Assembly: GCF_004359215.1 (NCBI RefSeq)
Contig: NW_027152031.1
Span: forward strand, 1,868,537 to 1,881,227
Direction of reading: 5' to 3'
Source of the DNA: Bremia lactucae
Taxonomy: Eukaryota; Oomycota; Peronosporomycetes; Peronosporales; Peronosporaceae
DNA length: 12,691 nucleotides
The position numbers and the translations under genes are program-made. Below, piece after piece: positions 1-7,615 of this stretch; position 1 is the first letter of the stretch, and the number at the start of each line of letters is the position of its first letter. Below the pieces are notes generated by a model. It was not told the DNA's origin and made no database searches. It worked only from the letters and a program-made list of their open reading frames with translations.

Positions 1-289
1 TCTCATTCGAAGGCTCATAATCAGCCGCCTGACGGGTATCAGGCGACTGTTCCATCCTCCCCGAGTCGGCCATTTCGTCCGACTCGCACTCATAATCGAC
101 CTCTAAAGAGGGGTCGTACTCACGTGGTGAATCACCACGTGCACTCGCAACACCAAGTGTTGTGCGAGTGGAAGACACTACGGTAGACGGAACGTCTACC
201 GCAAGAGATAACAATGCGTCACCCGCGGCTGCACGAACCGCAGCCGAAGGTTCAACACTATCCTCACCCCGCATGAATTGTTCCTTCAT
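1..289 (-). CDS. Open minus-strand frame running off the left edge, unknown product
   Basis: The minus strand reads 96 codons without a stop from an ATG at 289 to the window edge, so the gene is partial at its 3' end. A second in-frame ATG lies at 331, and an in-frame TAG lies further upstream. The product starts MKEQFMRGEDSVEPSAA and turns acidic later (stretches such as DPSLEVDYECESDEMADSG). I see no membrane segment, zinc knuckle or catalytic motif and do not recognise the family. It sits between a polypurine-tract-like run (396-405) and the window edge, so it may be an ORF carried antisense near the 3' end of a plus-strand LTR element, or the first codons of an element transcribed on the minus strand. 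The same bases form several hairpins, so an open frame by chance in GC-rich DNA is also possible. Confidence 0.35.
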   Translation of the reverse strand, partial: MKEQFMRGEDSVEPSAAVRAAAGDALLSLAVDVPSTVVSSTRTTLGVASARGDSPREYDPSLEVDYECESDEMADSGRMEQSPDTRQAADYEPSNE

Positions 290-841
290 GCGATGGAATT
301 TAAAATGATGGATCTGACCAATCAAAATCATTTTAAAAATTAAGTGGTCATTTAGCGACCACTCCACCTAATGACATTCAGAGTGATTGTCGTTTAAGGG
401 AGGGGTGATGTAACGGGGTGTATCGTTACATGAAATTAACAATAAAAGATTGTTAATTAATATTATCCAAAAGGTAGATAATATTTGGAGGAAATTACTT
501 TAAATAGTAATTTCCTGAATTCTTATCCATAAATAGGTATAGACCATTATGTCTATTTATTCCGCAGACTAATCAGCTGTAGAAGTAATCAAAGAGAGTT
601 ACGAGATAAGATAGATAAGAATTCATTTACATGTTTAGTATTAGTTTATAGTTAAGACAACATTTACAAAGATAGATTAACAAAGACACTTAACTATATT
701 AATACAGTTTTCATTTTACCCTTAAGTTAACTTGTCTTAAGGGAAGTCTTCCTCTGCACGTACAGTGTACGTTACTTAACGAGAGGCACCACTCACATCT
801 GAAGCAGTGTGAAGTGGACTTGTACTGAAACAGTACAAGTC
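26..841. repeat. Chain of short perfect inverted repeats (serial hairpins)
   Basis: Perfect stems follow one another: 26-32/39-45, 62-69/79-86, 121-130/132-141, 142-148/164-170 with an inner stem 149-153/157-161, 181-189/193-201, 226-232/240-246, 270-277/285-292, 299-309/327-337, 343-349/357-363, 409-415/424-430, 434-443/449-458, 459-467/477-485, 489-499/506-516, 529-536/553-560, 647-656/689-698, 719-726/736-743, 758-763/767-772 and 817-827/831-841. A longer-range 11-bp pair, 517-527/614-624, encloses one of them. Stems are 7-11 bp and most loops are 1-17 nt. The chain crosses coding, polypurine and LTR sequence without a break. Seen directly; its purpose is unknown. Confidence 0.85.
396..405 (+). 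promoter_or_regulatory. Polypurine tract beside an LTR
   Basis: An uninterrupted ten-purine run (AAGGGAGGGG) ends three bases before the TG of the LTR at 409. In LTR retrotransposons such a run primes plus-strand DNA synthesis and lies just before the 3' LTR. It therefore suggests a plus-strand element whose body lies to the left of the window. No primer-binding-like sequence starting TGG is seen on the minus strand at this junction. Confidence 0.5.
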
Positions 842-857
842 GCAGTGCCCCGTTACA
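409..857 (+). repeat. LTR with 10-bp inverted termini, probable 3' LTR of a Ty3/gypsy-like element
   Basis: The 449-bp block starts TGTAACGGGG and ends CCCCGTTACA, which are exact reverse complements of each other and have the canonical TG...CA ends. A polypurine tract abuts the left end, so on the plus strand this reads as a 3' LTR. The partner LTR is outside the window, so neither LTR identity nor the target duplication can be tested; a 5-bp duplication would have AACTC (858-862) as its right copy. An AATAAA-like signal lies near 441. The assignment to gypsy is inference. A solo LTR, or an element in the opposite direction (5' LTR), is not excluded because the termini are symmetric. Confidence 0.65.
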
Positions 858-2199
858 AACTCGGTAGTAGACATGAGCGTGGCGTAGAGTATTGGCGATG
901 CTGGTCTAACTTTTGGTTTTCTTTAAGGATTGGAGTTAGAGCTTATTAATAACATATATCAGTTCCAGTTATGATCTCAGTAATCATTGTGATGGATGCA
1001 TGTACAGTCTAACGTCTTTTTAAAGGAAAGTTCCCGTCTTTAGATTCCCTTATAAACTTTGGTGCCCCCCCTAACCACACCCCTTATTTATTTATCTCTG
1101 TCTAAGGATAAATTTATTTTACTTTACTTCTATCAACTTTTGCGGAAGTGCATGCTTACCTTTCAAATACGCGAATCTTAGTGCTTTTTGCGTACAAACC
1201 ATGACGCGCAAGCCACAATTTCCATCTGTTTCAGTTTTTGTCGGCTTTCTCTCGTAATTTCTTTGTTGAAAAAGCATCTTGTTATTAAAAAAGAAATAAC
1301 GCTAATATTGCGAAGTATTAATGTAGGCATTTCGAGCTACTGAAGCTGGCAAGGCCTGCATATAAGTTTCTCAATATATATACTTTCAACAAGTTGCTAC
1401 TATTACGCTAACTCCATAAAAAGCTTGACCTCCAAAGACTAACTAACATGCATGCGCAAGAGCGCACCTCCGACCCTCGTCGCATATTTCCTGCTCAACT
1501 TCTCCCTCCTGCTCAACTTTTCTGCTTTTTCTTTTCGCTTTTTTATGGCTTGCCGATCGAGTGCGGGCGCTCTTGGCTTTTTCTCACCTGTTAAAAACAG
1601 TACACTTAATATCTCCAAAGGAAAACACGGTTTCTGAAGTATTTAGGGGCTACCCATTACGCTACTCTCATGTGGGTAGCGATCCCTTTGGTGATGTTTA
1701 AAAGGCCAAAAGGGCGATCTAAAGATGATTTCAAAGGAATAACTGTTACATTTTGGATGCAGTGGAATGACCGATCCAGTGAAAATATTTTATATGACGT
1801 TTTATTCAACACAGACTGGGGAGGGCAATACCAAAAGGGGGTTGTGGCTATGCCGGCTCTCTAAGTTTTTTTTCTTACTGCTCTGCAGCTGTCTTAAAGG
1901 AAGTTTAAACTCATCCAGATTGCTGTGACACGTCTGATTAACTACAATCTATAAGATACCCAAGTGAAGATTGCGGTATGCGGTACTTTACTAGCAATTT
2001 CAAATCTTCAATAACGTAATGACAAAGGATCTAGAGCCGGTTGAACAGATCTCGTTTTCTCTCCCAGTCCATGAGCTCGTAAACGAAGTCGTATCTGTGC
2101 AAACATTTATTTTAGTTGGGCTCAAAGGCTCATCTGCCATTCGTGGCCATAAACAATTAGTGCTTGAGCTTTTAGCTGGCGGTTCCATCCACGAGATAG
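858..2199. other. Intergenic stretch, no gene recognised
   Basis: AT-rich up to about 1900, then more balanced. Open frames here (for example 1452-1637 +, 1670-1864 +, 2019-2199 +) are short and show no family motif. A minus-strand stretch at about 1449-1590 encodes a Lys/Arg-rich peptide preceded by an acceptor-like TTTTTAACAG, but nothing else supports a gene. An 8-bp inverted repeat (1649-1656/1673-1680) is present. The last 200-300 bp are the 5' flank of the transglutaminase-like gene. Confidence 0.5.
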
Positions 2200-2201
2200 A
2201 T

Positions 2202-2217
2202 GTTCATTCCTCAACTT
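2202..2217 (+). promoter_or_regulatory. Oomycete initiator plus flanking promoter region
   Basis: The bases GTTCATTCCTCAACTTT match the oomycete core promoter described in the literature, a TCATTCC-type initiator followed directly by a CAWTTT-type flanking element, with about two departures from consensus (GTTCATT for GCTCATT, CAACTTT for CAWTTT). Initiation would fall near 2205, giving a 5' leader of about 55 nt before the ATG at 2260, typical of oomycete genes. It also places the in-frame ATG at 2200 upstream of the transcript start. Confidence 0.65.
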
Positions 2218-2259
2218 TCTATCTGCGAACAACATTCGCGTCCTTACAACAAAGTCCTC

Positions 2260-3432
2260 ATGCAACGCATCGCTTGTGTTACCTCGGCTGTTGCTCTATT
2301 TGCGCTGCAGGTGCAGTGCGATGCAGATGCTTCGTATCGAAGACTCGAGGCCCTAAACAAGAGCGAAATCAAATCACTGGACGACTTCTTTGATACGAAA
2401 ATGGAGACGCGCCTGACGAACCTACCAAAGTCGGGGCAAGCCCCCGAACCATGGTCTGGTCCGCTTTGGCTAAGTATCAATGACAGTATCAATTATGCGT
2501 GGAATGATGGTCAGCCAAGTCCTTCAGCAAAGTATGCACTTGCTTTCAATATGGACGTGAAAGAAATCATGGATAAGGTTTCAGCTAAGAGCGGCGTCGA
2601 TGCGTATGAAACAAGCAAAATCTGCACTTCGTCAAGTCAATGCGACAATGCATTTTGCGCGATTCGCACGAACGCGGTATCAGGCCGCTGCCTTCAGCCT
2701 TGGTTTGGTCTGAGTCACGGACTTGTCCCGGCCTCTCTCCTCGAGAAGAAACCCGTCTGTAGTGTGAAGCACAACAACGTTGTCTTTGAACCGATCGACA
2801 TTATGGGACTAATCACGTTCATCTACGCTGAAGCCAACTTACCGAGGTTGTTTATTGGAAAGCGCTACAGGGGCGATGACGGATCCGAGGATGCACACGG
2901 CAGATTCTCGGTTTCTTCCTATCGTGACGTGAACCCTGGAATATTCCATATCACTGCGTCAAATCTTCTGGGCAAACTAAACCGGTCTTTCATTATAGAC
3001 ATCCATGCAGACGAACTTGTCTGGAATCAGCCAGTACACACCTTTAAGGTAACCAAGCAAAAACTTATGACCCTCAAGGAGGCGGCGCAGGAATTTTACA
3101 AACAGGATTCGTATACTTGGAACGCTGACGCCACTGAGATCGCTCATGTCAATTCCCAAATCACGACAGTCGATGCGGTAGAGATTGTCGATGGAAAGCT
3201 CAGCGTTTCTCTCCCAGCCGAGCCACTGCCCTACGATTACATTCTGGAACTGAACAAGGACGGCAAAATTGTTGGAGGGGAATGGGTGCGCGATTCGCTG
3301 AACCAACACCCCGACTTTTACTGGATACCTCAAAGTCGCCCTGCGGCTGATTTTGTGAGCGTTACTGGCTTGAGCTATGCTGATGTGTCATTGTTAGCTG
3401 AGAAATCGGCAGCTTGTTCTGACAAACCCTAA
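2260..3432 (+). CDS. Secreted transglutaminase elicitor-like protein (GP42 / Pep-13 family), probably catalytically altered
   Basis: A 390-aa protein. Residues 1-20 (MQRIACVTSAVALFALQVQC) form a signal peptide, and the start at 2260 is chosen for it and for the initiator at 2202; an in-frame ATG at 2200 adds 20 non-hydrophobic residues. Family landmarks in order: a WSGPLWLSINDSINYAW block (about 65-81), Cys pairs in ICTSSSQCDN (about 121-130), PWFGLSHG (147-154), GIFHITASNLLGK with a candidate catalytic His (about 227-239), FIIDI with a candidate Asp (about 247), the Pep-13-like VWNQPVHTFKVTK (254-266) and GGEWV...HPDF near the C terminus. Family members are secreted Ca2+-dependent enzymes that crosslink Gln and Lys, and plants sense their surface peptide Pep-13. 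Here Ser152 (AGT, 2713-2715) stands where the family has its catalytic Cys before His, so activity is doubtful. Family members are often near 500 residues; this one is shorter. The frame is intact. Confidence 0.92.
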   Translation: MQRIACVTSAVALFALQVQCDADASYRRLEALNKSEIKSLDDFFDTKMETRLTNLPKSGQAPEPWSGPLWLSINDSINYAWNDGQPSPSAKYALAFNMDVKEIMDKVSAKSGVDAYETSKICTSSSQCDNAFCAIRTNAVSGRCLQPWFGLSHGLVPASLLEKKPVCSVKHNNVVFEPIDIMGLITFIYAEANLPRLFIGKRYRGDDGSEDAHGRFSVSSYRDVNPGIFHITASNLLGKLNRSFIIDIHADELVWNQPVHTFKVTKQKLMTLKEAAQEFYKQDSYTWNADATEIAHVNSQITTVDAVEIVDGKLSVSLPAEPLPYDYILELNKDGKIVGGEWVRDSLNQHPDFYWIPQSRPAADFVSVTGLSYADVSLLAEKSAACSDKP

Positions 3433-4212
3433 ATCTTTGTCAGTGGCACGGTCAGATTAATGCTTTTGAGCTTCGTGTTTACTTAGCTTAAGATTACAGG
3501 AATATACTCTGCACTGTCCCTTCTATTCGTGTCTGTATCATGTCTGTCAACTTTAGTTTACCTGACATTTTGCGGCCTTACCGTACTTTTGCTCTTCTTT
3601 TTTTGAAGCTTTAAGGAATTTGCAATTTTGAAACACATTAAATGTTCCGCCAATCGCTATCGCTAGAATAGCGATAGCGATTGCTAAAACTATCGTTGGG
3701 ATTTCGTAAGCTCGACCTATTCTTTTATACGAGTCCACTTTTCAAATCATCCAAATGCGGAGACACCCCCGGCTTTGCAGCAAGGACTTTCGCCGTCGAT
3801 CGCTCGCAAATCGATAAATGACGGCGTCATTGTCACAATCTAATTTCCCAACCCTTGAAGACTCAATTTGCGCTCTGGTATTCATAAATAATGAATACAT
3901 TTTTAAAAAATGCAAGATTCGTATCTCTCTAAATTAACGATGTTGTTACTAAACACAACGATAGCACCGATTTACGACAAATCGTCTTTTGTTAATCTGA
4001 AGTATTTGTGTTTGGAGATTAATTTATGCTACCGTAACTGCGTCATGCAAGGCAAGCGTGACGGGCAGTGCTAGCATGAGGAGGATACAAACCATGCTTC
4101 TATTTACTCTATACGCAATTTCTGTTTTGATGAGATTAATGTAATTTTGTTATTCTTTCTTTAAAAAGAAAGTAAATATCGTGGATTAATAAGTTTCCAT
4201 GTAGTTACTAAA
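3433..4212. other. Non-coding AT-rich stretch with hairpins
   Basis: This holds the 3' flank of the transglutaminase-like gene and then unassigned sequence up to the pogo remnant. The minus frame at 3553-3738 encodes a hydrophobic run, but it starts at GTG with a stop just upstream, and the run is the translation of a perfect hairpin, so I do not call a gene. Other inverted repeats: 3791-3797/3820-3826, 3878-3885/3891-3898, 3968-3973/3979-3984 and 4041-4048/4056-4063 (one G-T pair). Confidence 0.5.
3651..3683. repeat. Perfect 15-bp hairpin
   Basis: Arms 3651-3665 and 3669-3683 are exact reverse complements with a 3-nt loop. Each arm contains two copies of a six-base ATCGCT-like motif, so the structure could have arisen from a small tandem repeat plus an inversion or template switch. 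It lies about 220 bp after the stop codon of the transglutaminase-like gene and could fold in a long 3' UTR. Confidence 0.8.
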
Positions 4213-4504
4213 GTGCGCCTAAATTACGAAAGCGCGCCATCTTCTCAAATAGATGGATTGAGAAGTTTAAGTCTCTCCATGACTTGACAATTTTCAAATC
4301 GCACGGCGAGAGTGGATTTGCTGCCATGGAGACGATCAGCGAAGTGCTGCCAGCCCTGAAAGAAAAGCTACAAAAAGACGAGCTACGCGACATTTACAAT
4401 GTGGATGAGATTGGTCTATTCTATCGAATGGAGCCGGACAAAACAGTTGTGTGCACGCAAATCGAAGGGGCAAAGAAAGACTGAACAACATTTACTCTTG
4501 CCTT
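4213..4504 (+). pseudogene. Pogo/Tigger-like DDE transposase remnant, 5' part
   Basis: The plus frame reads FSNRWIEKFKSLHDL then HGESGFAAMETISEVLPALKE (in pieces), resembling the CENP-B-type DNA-binding/linker region, followed by DIYNVDEIGLFYRMEPDKT (about 4393-4440), the first part of the DDE_1 nuclease domain with its first catalytic Asp in NVDE. A TGA at 4482-4484 interrupts the frame, after which TTFTLAF continues up to the copia insertion point. The N-terminal helix-turn-helix is missing; nothing matching is seen left of 4213. The reading frame resumes in register at 8570-8574 once the copia element and one GCCTT copy are removed. These enzymes cut and paste DNA transposons; this copy cannot encode one. 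Confidence 0.8.
4500..4504. repeat. Target-site duplication, left copy (GCCTT)
   Basis: The five bases GCCTT immediately before the copia LTR at 4505 are repeated exactly at 8570-8574 right after the other LTR. Five bases is the usual duplication length for Ty1/copia integrases, so both element boundaries are fixed. Confidence 0.9.
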
Positions 4505-4751
4505 TGTAGATATTTTATAGCAGAGAAGACAACTTGCAGTCAGGAAGTAAATTGTAAAGTATATTAGTCTTTAGAAAACTTACACATGCAATCAGCCACT
4601 CCTTTGTAGTGCTACTACAAAGGTCTCACATGAGTCGTTTCTTTCTTCATATAACCGATTGTGTAGTTTCACTTTCTGTGTCCGTTGCAAAACGATTACA
4701 ATCTAAAGTCATCATGACGTTTGAACGCTCACAAAATGTCCAACATCAACA
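4505..4751 (-). repeat. Copia 3' LTR
   Basis: 247 bp. In element orientation it begins TGTTGATGTT and ends ATATCTACA, the TG...CA ends expected. It aligns along its whole length with 8333-8569, carrying about 13 extra bases near 4550-4565. It contains a short hairpin, 4612-4620 against 4624-4632 or close by, that is eroded in the other LTR. Confidence 0.93.
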
Positions 4752-4762
4752 CTCCTCCTAGA
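4752..4762 (-). promoter_or_regulatory. Copia polypurine tract
   Basis: On the minus strand the purine run AGGAGGAG directly abuts the 3' LTR, the position expected for the primer of plus-strand synthesis. It is separated from the last reverse-transcriptase codon only by a TAG stop. Confidence 0.75.
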
Positions 4763-6125
4763 CTAGAAGTCTCCGTTTGTTGCAGTCGACTTTTGGTAGC
4801 GCAGCACACGAATGGCTGCATTCCAGTGTTCTTCACTCGGATTTTCGAAATGTCGACTCAGTCGACCTACTGCAAATGCAATATCAGGTCTTGTACCTGT
4901 CGCCACATCTAGGAGTGATCCTACCAGAGATCGATACGGTCGATTCTCCATTTTCGGGTCTTTTTCATCGCACTTAAGCATGACTTGACCTTCCACACTT
5001 GGACGTAAACAACTTTCGCCCCGACGTGATTGAACTTTACGACCATTCTGTCAATGCGCGCATTTTGGCTGATCTTGAGCTTCCTTGTATGCTGTGCATA
5101 GTCCACCTCAATGCCGAGAATAAATCTCACATTGCCTAGCGTATTTAACTTGAAATGACTTGCATGTTCCTAGGCAACATTGTCAATTAAATCAGAAGAA
5201 GTACCTCCAATCAGCATATCATCGACATACAGCGTCACGTCAGTCCACGAAAGGTTTCCATCGTGACGGACAAAGACGCACGGGTCCAAAACACATGGCA
5301 AAAAAACCATGTTGCAAAACACCTTCGAAATTGTCTTGAACCACGTTGCAGCAGCCTGTTTTAATCCATACAAACTTCTGTTAAGCTTCAAAACTTGACC
5401 TGGGTCCATTTCGACACCCTGAGGCGTAGAATTGTATACATCTTCGTTCAAAACGCCATTTATGAACGCAGTATCAACATCATACTGGTAAATTGTCATT
5501 CCATGATGACAATGACAACACACAGCCAGGAAGACGCGAATAGAATTCATGTTCGCAACCGGCGAATATGTTTCGTGGTAGTCAACTCCATAGGTTTGAC
5601 GAAACCCAACGCCACAAGTTGAGCTTACCGCTCAATATCACCATATTCGTTTCTCTTGATTGCAAAAGCCCATTTGATTTCAATCACCTTTTTGTTTGGA
5701 GAATTCTCCACTACAGTCCATGTCTTTTTGTTTTCCAGTGCCTTTAGGTCGACCTTGATCGCATAACTCCACATCTTGGAATGAGGAGACGCGATTGCAT
5801 CTTGGTATGTAGATGGAGTTTCGAGTGGTGCATTTGCTTGCTCATACTCAATTCGATATCTCTTTGAGGCCCGAGCCTCTGGCTCCTCACTGCGCGATGT
5901 ACCATGTACAGTAGACGTCCTGACTGGAACCAAAGCTTGAACTTTATATTTCGATGATGGTAATGCGAGCGGGGCATTTTGACCACCAAATTGAGATGAT
6001 TGCACCATAGAGAAATCAGTGTGAAAATCCAAGTCCCCCCTGGGCACAATGTCTCGAGTCGTATCCACATCCAAATTAGTTGGCTCCATGTAAACATCAT
6101 CGATATCGAAAGCAGGATCCGACAC
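4763..6125 (-). pseudogene. Copia reverse transcriptase, frameshifted, lacking RNase H
   Basis: Pieces in several minus frames together follow a copia reverse transcriptase. 6125-5625 has an acidic linker then KMWSYAIKVDLKALENKKTW and the WAFAIKRNEYGDIER region. A TAA and a one-base shift precede GVDYHETYSPVANMNS. 5550-5170 holds YDVDTAFINGVLNEDVY, NRSLYGLKQAAATWFK and the catalytic YVDD (5218-5229). 5130-4921 has NVRFILGIEVD, and 4996-4763 has PYRSLVGSLLDVATGTRPD ending at TNGDF. An active copy would go on into RNase H; here a TAG and the polypurine tract follow at once. The catalytic Asp pair is kept, but the gene is broken at four or more places. Confidence 0.88.
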
Positions 6126-6186
6126 ATGCTCAAAATCCTGGCGTGGAGTTATAGATTCAAATTCACTTCGAGGTGAAATGACTTGA

Positions 6187-7155
6187 TCATTGCCAGTGGT
6201 TCACAACTATCGGCTCTACGTCACGTTGAGTAGTAATAATTGGTAATTGAAAAACATCTGCATCGTCATCATTGTCATGATCCACACGTGTAGTAACCTG
6301 TATATCTCCATTCTGTATATCTCCAATCACTTGCACATACTTGGACCTTGGCATTTCTTGTAAAGTCACTGATCGCGTGATCTCCAGTCGATCAGACTCG
6401 AAATACCAGACACGATATCCCTTCACATTGTGTGAGTAATCCAAAAACATGCATTGAAATGCCTTTTTGTCCAATTTAGACGTTTTGGTTTTGCAATGTG
6501 TGCGTAACCTATTGCACCAAACACTCGCATGTGCGACAGATCTGGCTTGGTTCCGACACACACTTCAACTGGGGTCTTGGTTTTCCACTTGCATGTAATT
6601 TAGCATCGATCTTGCTTGTTCTGTCAGTGTTCGATTTAGTCTTTCAGCAATTCCATTTTGCTGTGGCAAATATGGTACTGAAGCTTGGTGCAATATTCCA
6701 GCTTTTCGACATACTTCTTCAAATCGCTTGTTAATGTACTCGCCACCATTGTCGGTGCGAATACACTTAATCTTGGTGCTTAACTGGTTTTCCATCATCG
6801 ACTTGTACTCGATGAACTTATCCACCACATTTGACTTGTGTGCAATATAGCATGCGACCACATAGCGTGAATAATCATCCAAAAATGTCACCACGAATCT
6901 TGCTCCTCCTTGCGACTTGGTCTCCATTGGTCCCATCACGTCGCTGTGAAAAACTTGGAGCAGTGAAGTAGTCTTAACTTCACCGAACTTAGACTTCGGA
7001 AATGGCTTGACTGACGACTTGCCTGTCACACACCCTTCGCATATTTCGTCTTGAGCATCATCAACATTAGGCGAATCTTGCATCGTGATTACTCCAACAC
7101 ACTTGTCAAGGGGTTTTATTGCCTTCAATGGCAAGTGTCCTAGTCTTCGTACCAT
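6187..7155 (-). pseudogene. Copia integrase, frameshifted
   Basis: 7155-6565 carries the pre-integrase RRLGHLPLKAI and CEGCVTGK (the two Cys of the HHCC zinc site; the first His position is disturbed by a frameshift at the protease junction). The core follows with HSDVMGPM (first Asp), FVVTFLDDYSRY, IRTDNGGEY (second Asp) and QQNGIAERLNRT (Glu), so the D,D,E residues are present. The C-terminal part continues in another frame (VEVCVGTKPDLSHMRVFGAI) and returns at about 6500 with KLDKKAFQCMFLDYSHN, so two nearby indels compensate. Integrase inserts the retrotransposon cDNA into host DNA. Confidence 0.88.
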
Positions 7156-7615
7156 ACACTTGAACTCATAGCTTTGGCTCCATCGCCAACCTCTTCACTC
7201 ACATTTGCAAATTTCAATGTAACACACGCCAACACAAACAATTTACCCTTTTGGGCCACTTGAGTCGCCACTTCTTGACCATTCCTGATCTTACACATTT
7301 TATTCTGAAAAATGACATGTAACCCTTTTGCAGACAATGCAGGTACTGAAAGGAGACGACGATCCAGCTCTGGAACGTACAACACGTCTTCAAAACGTAT
7401 TGGTTTCTTGTTCTTTAACATGACACGAATTGTCCCAACTCCAGCAGCCAATACTATTTCTCCATTCGCAATCGAAATTCCAACAGACTTGTTAAGCAAT
7501 CTAATTTCAACAAACTCATCTTGGTATGGGCACATAAAACTACTCGCACCACTGTCGAGTAGCCAGCCTTCAGAGCTATGTTCACCCGCAGTGAACGCTT
7601 GCTCAGAACTTTCTT
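7140..7615 (-). pseudogene. Copia aspartic protease region
   Basis: The minus frame reads SSEGWLLDSGASSFMCP, the retropepsin active-site triad DSG in its copia context, then DVLYVPELDRRLLSVPALS, a stretch typical of the protease-integrase junction. The frame differs from both gag and the zinc knuckle upstream, so at least one indel lies near 7620-7640. It ends at a TAG at 7140 in VWYED, where an intact element would continue into the integrase zinc region; the homologous sequence is one frame over. The enzyme cuts the gag-pol polyprotein. Confidence 0.85.

Noticed and set aside
26..841. Hairpin chain as a CRISPR array or integron-type site array
   Set aside because: The stems differ in sequence from one another, so there is no repeated unit, and the setting is a eukaryotic retrotransposon.
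1140..1260. Minus-strand stretch with a DGNCG motif and a GTAAGC donor-like site, reminiscent of an OTU protease exon
   Set aside because: Under 45 codons, no second conserved block, and no convincing partner exon.
1449..1590. Minus-strand Lys/Arg-rich peptide after an acceptor-like TTTTTAACAG
   Set aside because: Low-complexity composition and no homologous motif; splice-like sequences are common by chance in AT-rich DNA.
2019..2393. Plus-strand ORF overlapping the elicitor gene start
   Set aside because: It has no recognisable motif, runs through the initiator element, and is in a different frame from the clear transglutaminase-like gene. Only a small uORF role would be possible.
3553..3738. 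Minus-strand frame with a hydrophobic AIAIAILAIAIGG-type run, looking like a small membrane protein
   Set aside because: It starts at GTG with a stop codon two codons upstream, and the hydrophobic run is the translation of the perfect hairpin at 3651-3683.
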